Assembly: GCF_000689415.1 (NCBI RefSeq)
Contig: NZ_HG322950.1
Span: forward strand, 3,851,501-3,915,500
Direction: 5' to 3'
From: Pseudomonas knackmussii B13
GTDB taxonomy: Bacteria; Pseudomonadota; Gammaproteobacteria; Pseudomonadales; Pseudomonadaceae
Length of the DNA stretch: 64,000 nucleotides
Part shown: piece after piece, positions 34,732 to 42,586 of the stretch
Layout of the letters: every line of letters begins with the position of its first letter
Numbering within the stretch: the first letter of the stretch is position 1
Notes under the pieces: model-generated
The model's database searches: none
Told to the model about the DNA's origin: nothing
The model's input: only the letters and a program-made list of their open reading frames with translations
Made by a program: the position numbers and the translations under genes

Positions 34732-35306
34732 GGGGACACCTCCTCGGTCGCCGCCGGGTCGGCGAGCAACCGGCGCAGTTTCTGCATCGCGTAACGCAGG
34801 CGGCTCTTTACCGTCTCGGCGGGCGTGCGGGTCAGTTCGGCGATTTCCTGCAGCTCCAGGTCGCCATGGGCGCGCAGCAGGAACACCTCGCGCTGTTCGC
34901 CGGGCAGGGCCTCCAGCGCCTGCTGCAGGCGCTCGCGGTCGCGGCTCAGGCTCAGCTGCTGCAGTGGGTCTTCGGCCTCGCCCGGCACGGCGTCGCCATG
35001 CACCTGTTCGTCGAAGGCCTCCTGCTGTTCACTGCGCCGGCCGTTGCGCCGCCAGTGGTCGATCAGGCGATTGCGGCCGATCTGGTAGAGCCAGGTGCGG
35101 AAACTCGCGCGCCCCTCCGGCTCGCTGGCGCTGCGGATCAGGCTCATCCAGGTTTCCTGGAACACCTCGTCGGCCTGGGCGCTGTCGCCGCACAGGCCGC
35201 AGAGGAAGCGGTAGAGGCCGAGGCGATGGCGCTCATAGAGCGTGGCGAAGGCCTCGGCATCGCCCTGTCGGTAGCGCCGCAACAGGACGGCGTCGTCTGC
35301 ATCCAT
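34728..35306 (-). CDS. sbrI: SbrI-like ECF sigma factor
   Basis: 192 residues. Region 2 (about 25-90) has AEDVFQETW-type sequence (ADEVFQETWMSLIRSA) and the FRTWLYQIGRNRLIDHWRR core. Region 4 (about 130-180) has the sigma-70 HTH (LPGEQREVFLLRAHGDLELQEIAELTRTPAETVKSRLR, key LPGEQREVFLL and TVKSRLRYA). It directs RNA polymerase to a small regulon and is held by the membrane anti-sigma encoded next. The ATG at 35306 lies 7 nt after the stop of the VWA gene, so the three genes are probably co-transcribed. Confidence 0.85.
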   Translation of the reverse strand: MDADDAVLLRRYRQGDAEAFATLYERHRLGLYRFLCGLCGDSAQADEVFQETWMSLIRSASEPEGRASFRTWLYQIGRNRLIDHWRRNGRRSEQQEAFDEQVHGDAVPGEAEDPLQQLSLSRDRERLQQALEALPGEQREVFLLRAHGDLELQEIAELTRTPAETVKSRLRYAMQKLRRLLADPAATEEVSP

Positions 35307-35313
35307 GATCAAG

Positions 35314-36990
35314 TCAGGGGTTCCGTGCCAGTGGGGTCTGCAGGCTGCGCGCCAGCTCGACGAGCTGGACGAATTCGCCGCGCAGGCCATAAGGATCGTC
35401 GCCGCGCGCGCTCCTGGCCAGGGCCAGCGTGTCGTTCATGCCGAAATCACCGGTGTAGCGCCCACCGCTCAACTGCTGGGCGAACGCCGCCACCGCAGCG
35501 GCGAAGCGCAGGTCGTCGCTGGCCTTGGCCAGATCAGGCGCAGTGCCGGAAGCGGCGACCGGACGTTCGACGAGATGACTGGGCCCGCCCTCCGGCGCCT
35601 GCCAGCGCACTCGCAGCCAGGCCAGCTCGTCAGCTTTGCCTGAGGCCTTTTCGCTCGCCTGATAGCGCAGCGGGTCGAGCCAGCCCTTCTCGCCTTTCGG
35701 GACGATTTCGTACAGCGCGGTGACCGTATGCCCGGCGCCGATCTCGCCGGCATCGACCTGGTCGTTGTTGAAGTCCTCGCGCTTGAGCGCGCGGTTCTCG
35801 TACCCCAGCAGGCGGTACTCGCTGACCTGCGCCGGGTTGAATTCGAGCTGGATTTTCACGTTCTTCGCCAGTACCGCGAGGGTCGAACTGAGCTGGTCGA
35901 CCAACACTTTGCGCGCCTCGCGCAGGTTGTCGATGTAGGCGTAGTTGCCGTCGCCGGCATCGGCCAGCTGCTCCATCAGGCGCTCGTTGTAGTTGTCCAC
36001 GCCGAAGCCCAGGGTGGTCAGCGAAACACCGCTGCGGCGCTTCTCCGCGGCCATCTGCTTGAGCGTCTCGAAGTCGCTGACGCCGACGTTGAAGTCGCCG
36101 TCGGTGGCCAGCAGGATGCGGTTGATGCCCTTGTCGACGAAGCCCTGCTGCACCATGCGGTAGGCCAGTTCGATGCCGGCCGCGCCGGCCGTGGAACCGC
36201 CGGCCTGGAGCTGCTCGATGGCGGCGCGGATCTTCGCCTTGTCCTTGCCCGACGTGGGCTCCAGCACCACCCGCGACTCGCCGGCATAGACCACCAGGGA
36301 AACCTTGTCCTGCGGCCGCAGCTGATCGACCAGCAGCTTCAGCGTGCCCTTCACCAGCGGCAGGCCTTCGCGGCGATCCATGGAGCCGGAAACATCCACC
36401 AGGAACACCAGGTTGGCCGGCGGCAGCTGCTCGATGCTGCGCTCGCTGGCCTTGATGCCGACGCGCAACAGCCGGGTGTGCGGATTCCACGGCGAAGACG
36501 CCAGCTCGGTGGTGATACCGAAGGGGCTGTCGTCGCCGGGCGGGGCGTAGCTGTAGGGGAAGTAGTTGAGCATCTCATCCAGGCGCACCGCGCCCTGCGG
36601 CGGCAGGCGGCCTTCGTTGAGGATGCGCCGGACGTTGGCGTAGCTGCCGGTGTCCACGTCGATGCTGAAGGTCGACACCGGCGCCTCGGCGACGCTGTGT
36701 ATCGGATTCTGCGCGAGGTTCTGGTACTGCTCGCGCTCCTCGTCGCGGTAGCCAGGCGGCTGCGGTTCCGGCGCACTCGGCATGGCATAGCTCTCCATCA
36801 GAGGCGCAGCGGCCGGTGCAGCGAGCTTGGCTTTCACTTCGGCTTCACGGACCTGGTCCTGGCTCGCCAAAGGCGCGACCTCGGGCTTGTCGGCGCGTGC
36901 GGCCTGCTCCGGGCTGGACTGGCCGCAACCACCGATGGCCAGCAGCAGGCCGATGGCGACGGGACGAAGGGGAATGGCGGGAAGCGACAT
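35314..36990 (-). CDS. YfbK-type von Willebrand factor A domain lipoprotein
   Basis: 558 residues. A lipoprotein signal ends at Cys22 (LLAIGGC). An N-terminal VWA-associated region (about 95-180, STFSIDVDTGSYANVRRIL and DEMLNYFPYSY) precedes a VWA domain with an intact MIDAS (FLVDVSGSMDRREG, about 195-208; Thr in GGSTAGAAG; Asp in LATDGDFN). A DUF3520-like C-terminal part follows. It should be anchored on the periplasmic face and bind a partner through a metal ion. It is the first gene of the set with sbrI and sbrR, which suggests a role in that signalling pathway; this is inference. GAGG is 9 nt before the ATG. Confidence 0.83.
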   Translation of the reverse strand: MSLPAIPLRPVAIGLLLAIGGCGQSSPEQAARADKPEVAPLASQDQVREAEVKAKLAAPAAAPLMESYAMPSAPEPQPPGYRDEEREQYQNLAQNPIHSVAEAPVSTFSIDVDTGSYANVRRILNEGRLPPQGAVRLDEMLNYFPYSYAPPGDDSPFGITTELASSPWNPHTRLLRVGIKASERSIEQLPPANLVFLVDVSGSMDRREGLPLVKGTLKLLVDQLRPQDKVSLVVYAGESRVVLEPTSGKDKAKIRAAIEQLQAGGSTAGAAGIELAYRMVQQGFVDKGINRILLATDGDFNVGVSDFETLKQMAAEKRRSGVSLTTLGFGVDNYNERLMEQLADAGDGNYAYIDNLREARKVLVDQLSSTLAVLAKNVKIQLEFNPAQVSEYRLLGYENRALKREDFNNDQVDAGEIGAGHTVTALYEIVPKGEKGWLDPLRYQASEKASGKADELAWLRVRWQAPEGGPSHLVERPVAASGTAPDLAKASDDLRFAAAVAAFAQQLSGGRYTGDFGMNDTLALARSARGDDPYGLRGEFVQLVELARSLQTPLARNP

Positions 36991-37021
36991 GGTGGCGGCC
37001 TCGAGAAGGATTCCTCCCTTC

Positions 37022-37048
37022 AGACGAGGCCGTCAGATGAAACGGGTT
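37022..37048 (-). promoter_or_regulatory. Possible ECF-type promoter upstream of the VWA-sbrI-sbrR set
   Basis: On the minus strand AACCC (37044-37048) and CGTCT (37022-37026) are separated by 17 bp, ending 31 bp before the VWA start. This layout (AAC-containing -35, CGTC-type -10) is common for autoregulated ECF sigma factors, but SbrI's own recognition sequence is not known to me. Confidence 0.35.
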
Positions 37049-37061
37049 AAAGGGGAGTTTC

Positions 37062-37127
37062 GTAGGAGCGAGCTTGCTCGCGATCAGCTCCGCTGCGAAG
37101 CCGGTTCGCGAGCAAGCTCGCTCCTAC
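37062..37127. repeat. REP inverted pair between the VWA gene and the MocR gene
   Basis: GTAGGAGCGAGCTTGCTCGC and its inverse form a large hairpin, nearly identical to the pair at 13390-13455. Confidence 0.9.
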
Positions 37128-37137
37128 AAGAGCCGGC

Positions 37138-38577
37138 TTACGCCGCGATCTGCTCCTCGTGGCAAAGCTGGCAGGCCAGCATGCCGAGGGTCATGATCGC
37201 CCGCTCGGCCTCGCGGTCCCAGGGGATGCCGCACGTCAGGCGCAGGCAGTTGTTGAACTGCTCGGTGTTACTGAAGATCAGCCCCGGCGCGATGCTGATG
37301 CCCTGCTCCAGCGCCCGCACGTGCAGTTCCTTGGTGTTGACCTTGGCCGGCAGGCTGACCCAGAGGATGAAGCCGCCCTTGGGCCGGGTCATCTGCGTGC
37401 CTTCCGGGAAGTACTGCTGCACCGCCAGCTGGTAGGCGGTCATGTTCTTCCGGTACTCCTGGCGGATGTAACGCAGGTGCCGGTCGTAGCCGCCATTCTC
37501 CAGGTACGCAGCCACGCCCATCTGCGTCACCGTGCACGCCGAATGCGTGGTGAAGGTCTGCAAGCGGCGAATCTCTTCCTGGTAACGCTCGGCGATGATC
37601 CAGCCGATGCGCACGCCAGGCGAGATGGTCTTGGAGAAGCTCGAGCAGTACACCACCCTGCCCTCGCGGTCATGGGCCTTGAGTGCCTTGGTCTGCCCCT
37701 CGTCGAACATCAGCTCGCCGTAGATATCGTCCTCGATCACCCCGATGTTGTGCTCGGAGGTGAGTTTGAGCAGCTGCTTCTGGCGCTCCTCGGGAATGGT
37801 CCCGCCCAGCGGGTTCGACAGCCGCGCGGTCAGTACCAGGGCCTTGATCGACCACTGGTTGGCGGCCAGCTGCAACGCCTCCAGGCTGATGCCGGTAAGC
37901 GGGTCGCTGGGGATCTCGATGACCTTCAGGCCGAGGATGTCGGCCAGTTGCAGCAGGCCGTAATAGCTCGGCGATTCTGTGGCGATCAGGTCGCCCGGGC
38001 GGGTCATCACGCGCAGCGCCATATGGATGGCGTCGACGCAACCGTGAGTGATGGTCACCTGGCTGGGATCCACCACCACGCCAGCATCGCGCATGCGAAT
38101 CGCCACCTGGCGGCGCAGCGGCTCGTAGCCGGGGCTGAACATGTAGCTGAAGGCGCGCGGGCTGGAGAAGCGCGTGACCTTGGCCAGTTGCTGGTGCAAC
38201 GCACGAACCGGGAGGTAATCGACGTGCGGCACCGCGGCGCCCAGCGGGAACACGCCTTCGCGGCGGGCCTCGGCGAGCACCTGGTTGATGATGCTGCTGC
38301 GGGTCACCAGGCCGGGCCGCTCGACCCGCGCGATATCAGGCGTCGAGGCGGTCAGCGCCGGGGTGTGGTGTACGTAGTAGCCGGACTGCGGGCGAGCGCG
38401 GATCAGTCCCTGATCCTCGAGGGTCGCGTAGGCCTGCAGCACAGTTGCATGGCTGACGTTGAGCTGGGTGCTCAGCTTGCGCACCGAGGGCACGCGCTCG
38501 CCCGGCTGGTAGACACCGCGACGGATGTCGTCGGCCAGTTGCTGGGCGATGCGTTGGTACAGAAGCAGATTGCTCAT
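37138..38577 (-). CDS. MocR-type regulator (GntR HTH fused to aminotransferase fold)
   Basis: 479 residues. The N-terminal GntR winged HTH (about 5-75) shows GVYQPGERVPSVRKLSTQL and SHATVLQAYATLEDQGLI. The C-terminal two-thirds is a class I aminotransferase-like domain with ESPSYYGLLQLADILG, EDDIYGELMF and the PLP-lysine motif SSFSKTISPGVRIGW (about 295-309). Such regulators bind PLP or an amino-acid adduct to control an adjacent pathway; the target here is unclear because neighbours are unrelated. The ATG at 38577 has GAGGGAT upstream. A dyad plus half-site lies directly upstream. Confidence 0.88.
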   Translation of the reverse strand: MSNLLLYQRIAQQLADDIRRGVYQPGERVPSVRKLSTQLNVSHATVLQAYATLEDQGLIRARPQSGYYVHHTPALTASTPDIARVERPGLVTRSSIINQVLAEARREGVFPLGAAVPHVDYLPVRALHQQLAKVTRFSSPRAFSYMFSPGYEPLRRQVAIRMRDAGVVVDPSQVTITHGCVDAIHMALRVMTRPGDLIATESPSYYGLLQLADILGLKVIEIPSDPLTGISLEALQLAANQWSIKALVLTARLSNPLGGTIPEERQKQLLKLTSEHNIGVIEDDIYGELMFDEGQTKALKAHDREGRVVYCSSFSKTISPGVRIGWIIAERYQEEIRRLQTFTTHSACTVTQMGVAAYLENGGYDRHLRYIRQEYRKNMTAYQLAVQQYFPEGTQMTRPKGGFILWVSLPAKVNTKELHVRALEQGISIAPGLIFSNTEQFNNCLRLTCGIPWDREAERAIMTLGMLACQLCHEEQIAA

Positions 38578-38605
38578 GACGGCGATCCCTCGAACATTGG
38601 ACCGA

Positions 38606-38642
38606 AACAGTATCCAAAAACTCGAAACTGTTCCAGAACAGT
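38606..38642 (-). promoter_or_regulatory. Candidate autoregulatory operator of the MocR gene
   Basis: ACTGTTCCAGAACAGT (38627-38642) is a perfect 6-4-6 inverted repeat and a further AACAGT half-site lies at 38606-38611. On the minus strand the ACTGTT copies are 31 bp apart, about three helical turns. They lie 29-65 bp before the MocR start. Confidence 0.5.
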
Positions 38643-38706
38643 AGCAGGGAAACATGCCGATACAGCTGCTCGCCGATGGCCGGCGCAGGCCGCGGGCTAG
38701 AGGGCC

Positions 38707-39342
38707 TCAGAACTCCCCGAGCCAGTCCAGCATGCCGGCGACCACCAGTTGCGCATCGTTGCTCACACCCAGTTTCTGCATGGCATTGCGCTTGTGTGTA
38801 CTGATCGTGGAAACGCTGCGATTGGTACGCTCGGCGATTTCACCGACGGTGGCGCCGTGGGACAGGCGGCGCAGGATATCGATTTCGGTTGGGCTCAACG
38901 GACGCCCGGTATGGCGCGGCGGACGCAGGCTGGTGTCGATGTAGGTCTGCCCTTTACGCAGCCTTGCAATGGCTTCGTCCAGCAGGTTCAGCGCGCTGCG
39001 CTTGCAGATGTAGGCGCTCGCGCCGCAGCGCAGGGCTGCCCGCGCCATCAGTGGTGCGCCCATGATCGAGTAGACCAGGATCTTCAGGTTCGGATAGTGG
39101 CGCTGCAGCCACTCGATCAGGTGGACGCCATCCCGGCCGCGCGAGCCTGGCAGCGCCATCTCGATGATGACCAGGTCGAGCCCCTCGAGGGTTTCCAGCT
39201 TTTCCAGCAGCGAGTCGGTATCGGTGACCCAGTCCAGCACCTGGGTACGGCAGTTTTCATCCAGGTAGCGCTGCAACCCCCAGCCGATCATGGGCTGGGC
39301 ATCCGCGACTATGGCCTTGAGTATTTCCTGTTTCGACGACAT
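38707..39342 (-). CDS. LuxR/NarL-type response regulator with Glu in place of the phospho-acceptor Asp
   Basis: 211 residues. The receiver-like domain (about 7-125) keeps one acidic residue (Asp14 in VADAQP), Ser92 (LVYSIMG) and Lys114 (YICKRS). The acceptor position is Glu61 (LDLVIIEMALPG). The C-terminal LuxR HTH is normal: LSPTEIDILRRLSHGATVGEIAE (about 145-167, key residues) and NRSVSTISTHKRNAMQKLG. The Glu suggests phosphorylation-independent or permanently active behaviour. No histidine kinase gene is adjacent. The ATG at 39342 is preceded by AGGAACACC. Confidence 0.82.
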   Translation of the reverse strand: MSSKQEILKAIVADAQPMIGWGLQRYLDENCRTQVLDWVTDTDSLLEKLETLEGLDLVIIEMALPGSRGRDGVHLIEWLQRHYPNLKILVYSIMGAPLMARAALRCGASAYICKRSALNLLDEAIARLRKGQTYIDTSLRPPRHTGRPLSPTEIDILRRLSHGATVGEIAERTNRSVSTISTHKRNAMQKLGVSNDAQLVVAGMLDWLGEF

Positions 39343-39485
39343 CGGGTGTTCCTGTTGGTGGGCGCGACAGATACAGCTGCCGCGTGGCGCGTATTGTCAC
39401 CAAGGGATGCCTCGAAATTTTTCGAGTTACTCCCCACCTACAGGCTAGCAGCGGGCCGGTCTCGCGCCGGCCGCTGCAGCAAGGC

Positions 39486-40295
39486 TCAGCGCTGGCCGCC
39501 GAGCTTGCCCTTTTCGTCGGAGAAGACGATTTCCACCCGGCGGTTCTGCGCGCGGCCGAGGGACGAGGCGTTGTCCGCCACCGGATAGGCCTCGCCGAAG
39601 CCCTGGACCTGGATGCGCTTGTCGCTGATCCCGAGGTCGGTCAGCACGTCGGCGACCGATTGGGCGCGGTTCCGCGACAGCTCGACGTTTTCCTGCTGGT
39701 CGCCCTGGTTGTCGGTGTAGCCCTCGATGCGGATCACCCGCCGCGGGTTGAGCTGGAGGAACTGCACCAGCTTGAGCACCGTGCGGTTGGCCGCGGGCTT
39801 GAGCTCCGCCTCCCCGCTGTCGAACAGCACGTCGCCGAGGGTCAGCACCAGGCCGCGCTCGGTCTGGTCGGTGGCCAGGCTGACCATCTGCTCTTCCAGC
39901 CATTGGCTTTGCGCCTGCACGCTCGCCAGCTTGGCCTCGCGCAGCGCCAGCTGCAGACGCTCGCGGTCGAGCTGCTGGCGCGCCAGGCGCTCCTGGTTCG
40001 CGTCCAGGTTGGCGCGCTCACGGGCGATTTCGCTGTAGCGCTGGCTCAGATAAGCGTATTGCAGGACGTCGTCATTGCTGCCCCAGTAGCCGGACAGGCG
40101 TTCGGCGCGCGCCAGGGACTCGCCGGCGCGGATCACGTCGCGCGGCGCGCTGTGCAGCACGACCGTATCGCCTTTGACGGCCTGGAACTCGCCGCGCGCG
40201 CGATCCAGGGCCTGGTCGGAAGCCGGCGAATGACTGCAGCCGGCCAGGCCTGCCATGGCGAGAAGTACGGCGGTCGACAGAAGGAAACGGGTCAT
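39486..40295 (-). CDS. OmpA-family outer-membrane lipoprotein
   Basis: 269 residues. The lipoprotein signal ends at Cys20 (GLAGC). A DUF4398-like helical region (about 25-90) and a coiled coil (about 95-140, ANLDANQERLARQQLDRERL) precede a C-terminal OmpA/MotB peptidoglycan-binding domain (about 145-260). That domain shows LTLGDVLFDSGEAELKP, EGYTDNQGD and LSRNRAQSVADVL with the conserved Asp and Arg. It would tie the outer membrane to peptidoglycan. The ATG has GGGGAGG upstream and overlaps the preceding stop by ATGA, so it is translationally coupled to the DUF4398 gene. Confidence 0.87.
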   Translation of the reverse strand: MTRFLLSTAVLLAMAGLAGCSHSPASDQALDRARGEFQAVKGDTVVLHSAPRDVIRAGESLARAERLSGYWGSNDDVLQYAYLSQRYSEIARERANLDANQERLARQQLDRERLQLALREAKLASVQAQSQWLEEQMVSLATDQTERGLVLTLGDVLFDSGEAELKPAANRTVLKLVQFLQLNPRRVIRIEGYTDNQGDQQENVELSRNRAQSVADVLTDLGISDKRIQVQGFGEAYPVADNASSLGRAQNRRVEIVFSDEKGKLGGQR

Positions 40296-40657
40296 TTCGC
40301 CTCCCCCAACTGACGGCGCAGCCGATCTATGCTCTTGCCCTGCTCGGCCAGTTGCTCGCTGCTCTTGCGAGTCAGCACCCGCGCTTCGGCCAAGCGTGCA
40401 TCCAGTTCTGCCTGCTCGGCCAGTTGCCGGGCCTGCTTGTTGCTGGCGCCTTTCAGTGCGCCCTGCGCGGCCTGGTATTTGTCCTCGGCCAACTTGTATT
40501 CGGCGACGTCGGCATTGGCGCCCACGGCCTTGGCTTGTTCCAGGGCCTGTTCGGTGAGGCGCATCTGTTCGGTAGGTACTGGGTCGCTGGCGCATCCGGC
40601 CAGGGCGGTCAGCGCAGTGAGCGCCAGACCCGCCAGGGTCGTCCTTCGATTGATCAC
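40292..40657 (-). CDS. DUF4398 lipoprotein
   Basis: 121 residues. Signal peptide with lipobox LAGC (Cys22), then an almost entirely alpha-helical, charged DUF4398 domain (about 30-115; LTEQALEQAKAVGAN then LAEDKYQAAQGALKGASNK). DUF4398 occurs in lipoproteins coded beside OmpA-like proteins, as here, and the downstream OmpA protein itself starts with a similar region, suggesting they assemble together at the outer membrane. It overlaps the OmpA gene by 4 nt and follows the solute-binding gene by 10 nt. Confidence 0.8.
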   Translation of the reverse strand: MINRRTTLAGLALTALTALAGCASDPVPTEQMRLTEQALEQAKAVGANADVAEYKLAEDKYQAAQGALKGASNKQARQLAEQAELDARLAEARVLTRKSSEQLAEQGKSIDRLRRQLGEAK

Positions 40658-40667
40658 GAAATCTTCT

Positions 40668-41498
40668 CTACGGCGAGGGGGTAGCGGTGGTCTTCGTCTG
40701 TTGCGCCTGCCAACGCTGCAGGTTGCGCTGCAGCAGGCGCTGGGGAATCCCGGAAGCGGTCAATTCTGTCATTTTTTCCTGCAGTTGTCCGCGCAGCTCC
40801 GGCCCATAGCAGGGCGACGCGTGCGCGAGGGTGAGGAACAGCCCCTCGCTGGAAACCGGCGGTTCCAAGGGCTGCAGGTTGTCCGTCAGCCCCAGGCGCG
40901 CCGCCGTGGCCAGCCCCGGGAAGCGCTCGTACAAGGCGTAGTCGGTGCGCCCCAGCACCAGCTTCTGGAAGGCTTGCGCCACGCTCGGCACTTCCTCCAG
41001 GTTCAGGTGCTGCTCGGCGAAGGTGTCGAAAGCGGCGCCGAAGCTGTTGTTCACCAGCGTGCCGCCGGTGTGGCCCTGCAGGTCTGCCCAGCGGGCATAG
41101 GAAAAGGCTTCGCCGTTGCGTACCCAGACCACATTGTCGGTGGTCAGGAACGCCGGCTGGATGTAGTCCATCAGCTTCTGCCGCTCGGGCGTGAGGAAGG
41201 CACCGGCGAGCAGGTCGATCCGCCCCAGGCGCGCCTCTTCCTGAGCCCGCGCCCAGGAGCCGGCGTAGCGCACATGGATGGTGACGCCTAGCGCCTTGCC
41301 CAGTTGTTCCATCAGATCGGCGTTGGCGCCAATGAGGCGTTCCGGATATTGCGGGTCGCGCCAGAGGAACGGCGGGTACTCCGGATTTCCGCTGGCTACC
41401 AACACCGAACACTGGCTGCTCGCGGCCTGCGCGGCGAATGGCGACACCAGGCAAACGATGGCCAGAGTCAGGCAGAAACGGACTAGCGGTTGCGACAT
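40668..41498 (-). CDS. Periplasmic solute-binding-type protein (SBP_bac_3 family)
   Basis: 276 residues. Signal peptide to about residue 25 (SPFAAQA), then one SBP_bac_3 domain: ASGNPEYPPFLWRDP, GANADLMEQLGKALG, GRIDLLAGAFLTPERQKLMDYIQP. No ABC permease or ATPase gene is adjacent, so it may be a free sensor or an accessory protein rather than a transport component. GAGG is 7 nt before the ATG at 41498. It runs straight into the DUF4398 and OmpA genes, implying a three-gene envelope operon. Confidence 0.8.
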   Translation of the reverse strand: MSQPLVRFCLTLAIVCLVSPFAAQAASSQCSVLVASGNPEYPPFLWRDPQYPERLIGANADLMEQLGKALGVTIHVRYAGSWARAQEEARLGRIDLLAGAFLTPERQKLMDYIQPAFLTTDNVVWVRNGEAFSYARWADLQGHTGGTLVNNSFGAAFDTFAEQHLNLEEVPSVAQAFQKLVLGRTDYALYERFPGLATAARLGLTDNLQPLEPPVSSEGLFLTLAHASPCYGPELRGQLQEKMTELTASGIPQRLLQRNLQRWQAQQTKTTATPSP

Positions 41499-41594
41499 GA
41501 AGCGGCCTCGCAGACCCAAAAAACACACGCATTCGTAATGCCAAGGCATGCTAGCGTACTTCGCTTATACCCACACCGGTCACAAGGATCGTCC

Positions 41595-42536
41595 ATGAAG
41601 AAAGCCCTGCTGGTCCTGCTCATGTTGCTGGCCGTCGGCGCCGGCACCTTCTATGCGTTTCCCGGAACGCTACTGGCGAGCGCACAGTTCGTCGATAGAA
41701 CCCGCGCCGGGCTCAGCGTGAAAACCCTGCGCGTCGACGGACTGAACATCCGCTATTACGAAGGCGGCCCGAGTGATGCGGAAACCGTCCTGCTGGTGCA
41801 TGGCTTCGGCGCCGACAAGGACAATTGGCCAAAATTCGCCCGCTACCTGACCTCGCGCTACCACGTCCTCATCCCGGACCTGCCCGGCTTCGGCGAAAGC
41901 AGCCAGCCGACCGGCATCAGCTACGACGTCGGCACCCAGGCCGAGCGCCTGCTGAACTTCACCACCGCCCTGGGCATCGGCCGCGTGCACCTGGTCGGCA
42001 ACTCCATGGGCGGGCAGATAGTTGCGATCTATGCCGCGCGTCATCCGCAGCAGGTGTTCAGCGTGGCGCTGTTCGACAACGCGGGCGTGCAGGCTCCGCG
42101 CAAGAGCGAATTCTTCCAGCGCCTGGACAAGGGCGAAGCCAACCCGCTGGTACTGACCCGTGCTGACGACTTCCCTACCCTTGTCGATTTCGTCTTCTAC
42201 CAGGCGCCGCCCATGCCGGCGCGCCTTCAGCACTACCTGGGCGAACGCGGCCTGGCGCGCAGCGATATGAACGCGCAGATCTTCAGCCAACTGCGTGATC
42301 GCTACATTCCGCTGGAGCCGGAGCTGCCGAAGATCACCGCACCGACCCTGCTGCTCTGGGGCGACCGCGACCGCATCCTGGACGTCTCCAGCATCGACGT
42401 CATGAAGCCGCTCCTGCGCCAGCCGAGCGTGGTCATCCTGCGCGACTGTGGCCACGTGCCGATGATCGAGCGCCCCGAAGAAAGCGCCAAGGACTACCTG
42501 ACGTTCCTCGACCAGGCGCAGGCCGCGCGCCACTGA
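41595..42536 (+). CDS. Alpha/beta hydrolase with N-terminal signal/anchor
   Basis: 313 residues. A hydrophobic N-terminus (KKALLVLLMLLAVGAGTFYAF) directs it to or across the inner membrane. The hydrolase fold shows the oxyanion HGFGADKDNW (about 68-77), the nucleophile elbow GNSMGGQ (Ser about 139), and Asp/His near the end (LLLWGDRDRI and DCGHVPMIERP). It is a lipase/esterase-like enzyme; substrate unknown. AAGGA is 7 nt before the ATG. It ends at a shared terminator with etfA. By context it is the PA2949 homologue. Confidence 0.85.
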   Translation: MKKALLVLLMLLAVGAGTFYAFPGTLLASAQFVDRTRAGLSVKTLRVDGLNIRYYEGGPSDAETVLLVHGFGADKDNWPKFARYLTSRYHVLIPDLPGFGESSQPTGISYDVGTQAERLLNFTTALGIGRVHLVGNSMGGQIVAIYAARHPQQVFSVALFDNAGVQAPRKSEFFQRLDKGEANPLVLTRADDFPTLVDFVFYQAPPMPARLQHYLGERGLARSDMNAQIFSQLRDRYIPLEPELPKITAPTLLLWGDRDRILDVSSIDVMKPLLRQPSVVILRDCGHVPMIERPEESAKDYLTFLDQAQAARH

Positions 42537-42540
42537 AACG

Positions 42541-42569
42541 AAAAAGCCCGCTTCGCAGCGGGCTTTTTC
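42541..42569. terminator. Bidirectional terminator between the hydrolase gene and etfA
   Basis: A 6-bp GC stem (GCCCGC / GCGGGC) lies between A5 and T5. Confidence 0.9.
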
Positions 42570-42586
42570 TTGGGGCGGGATCGGGC

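Noticed and set aside
38627..38642. LexA (SOS) box at ACTGTTCCAGAACAGT
   Set aside because: LexA needs CTG-N10-CAG; here the spacing is CTG-N8-CAG. The MocR operator reading fits better.
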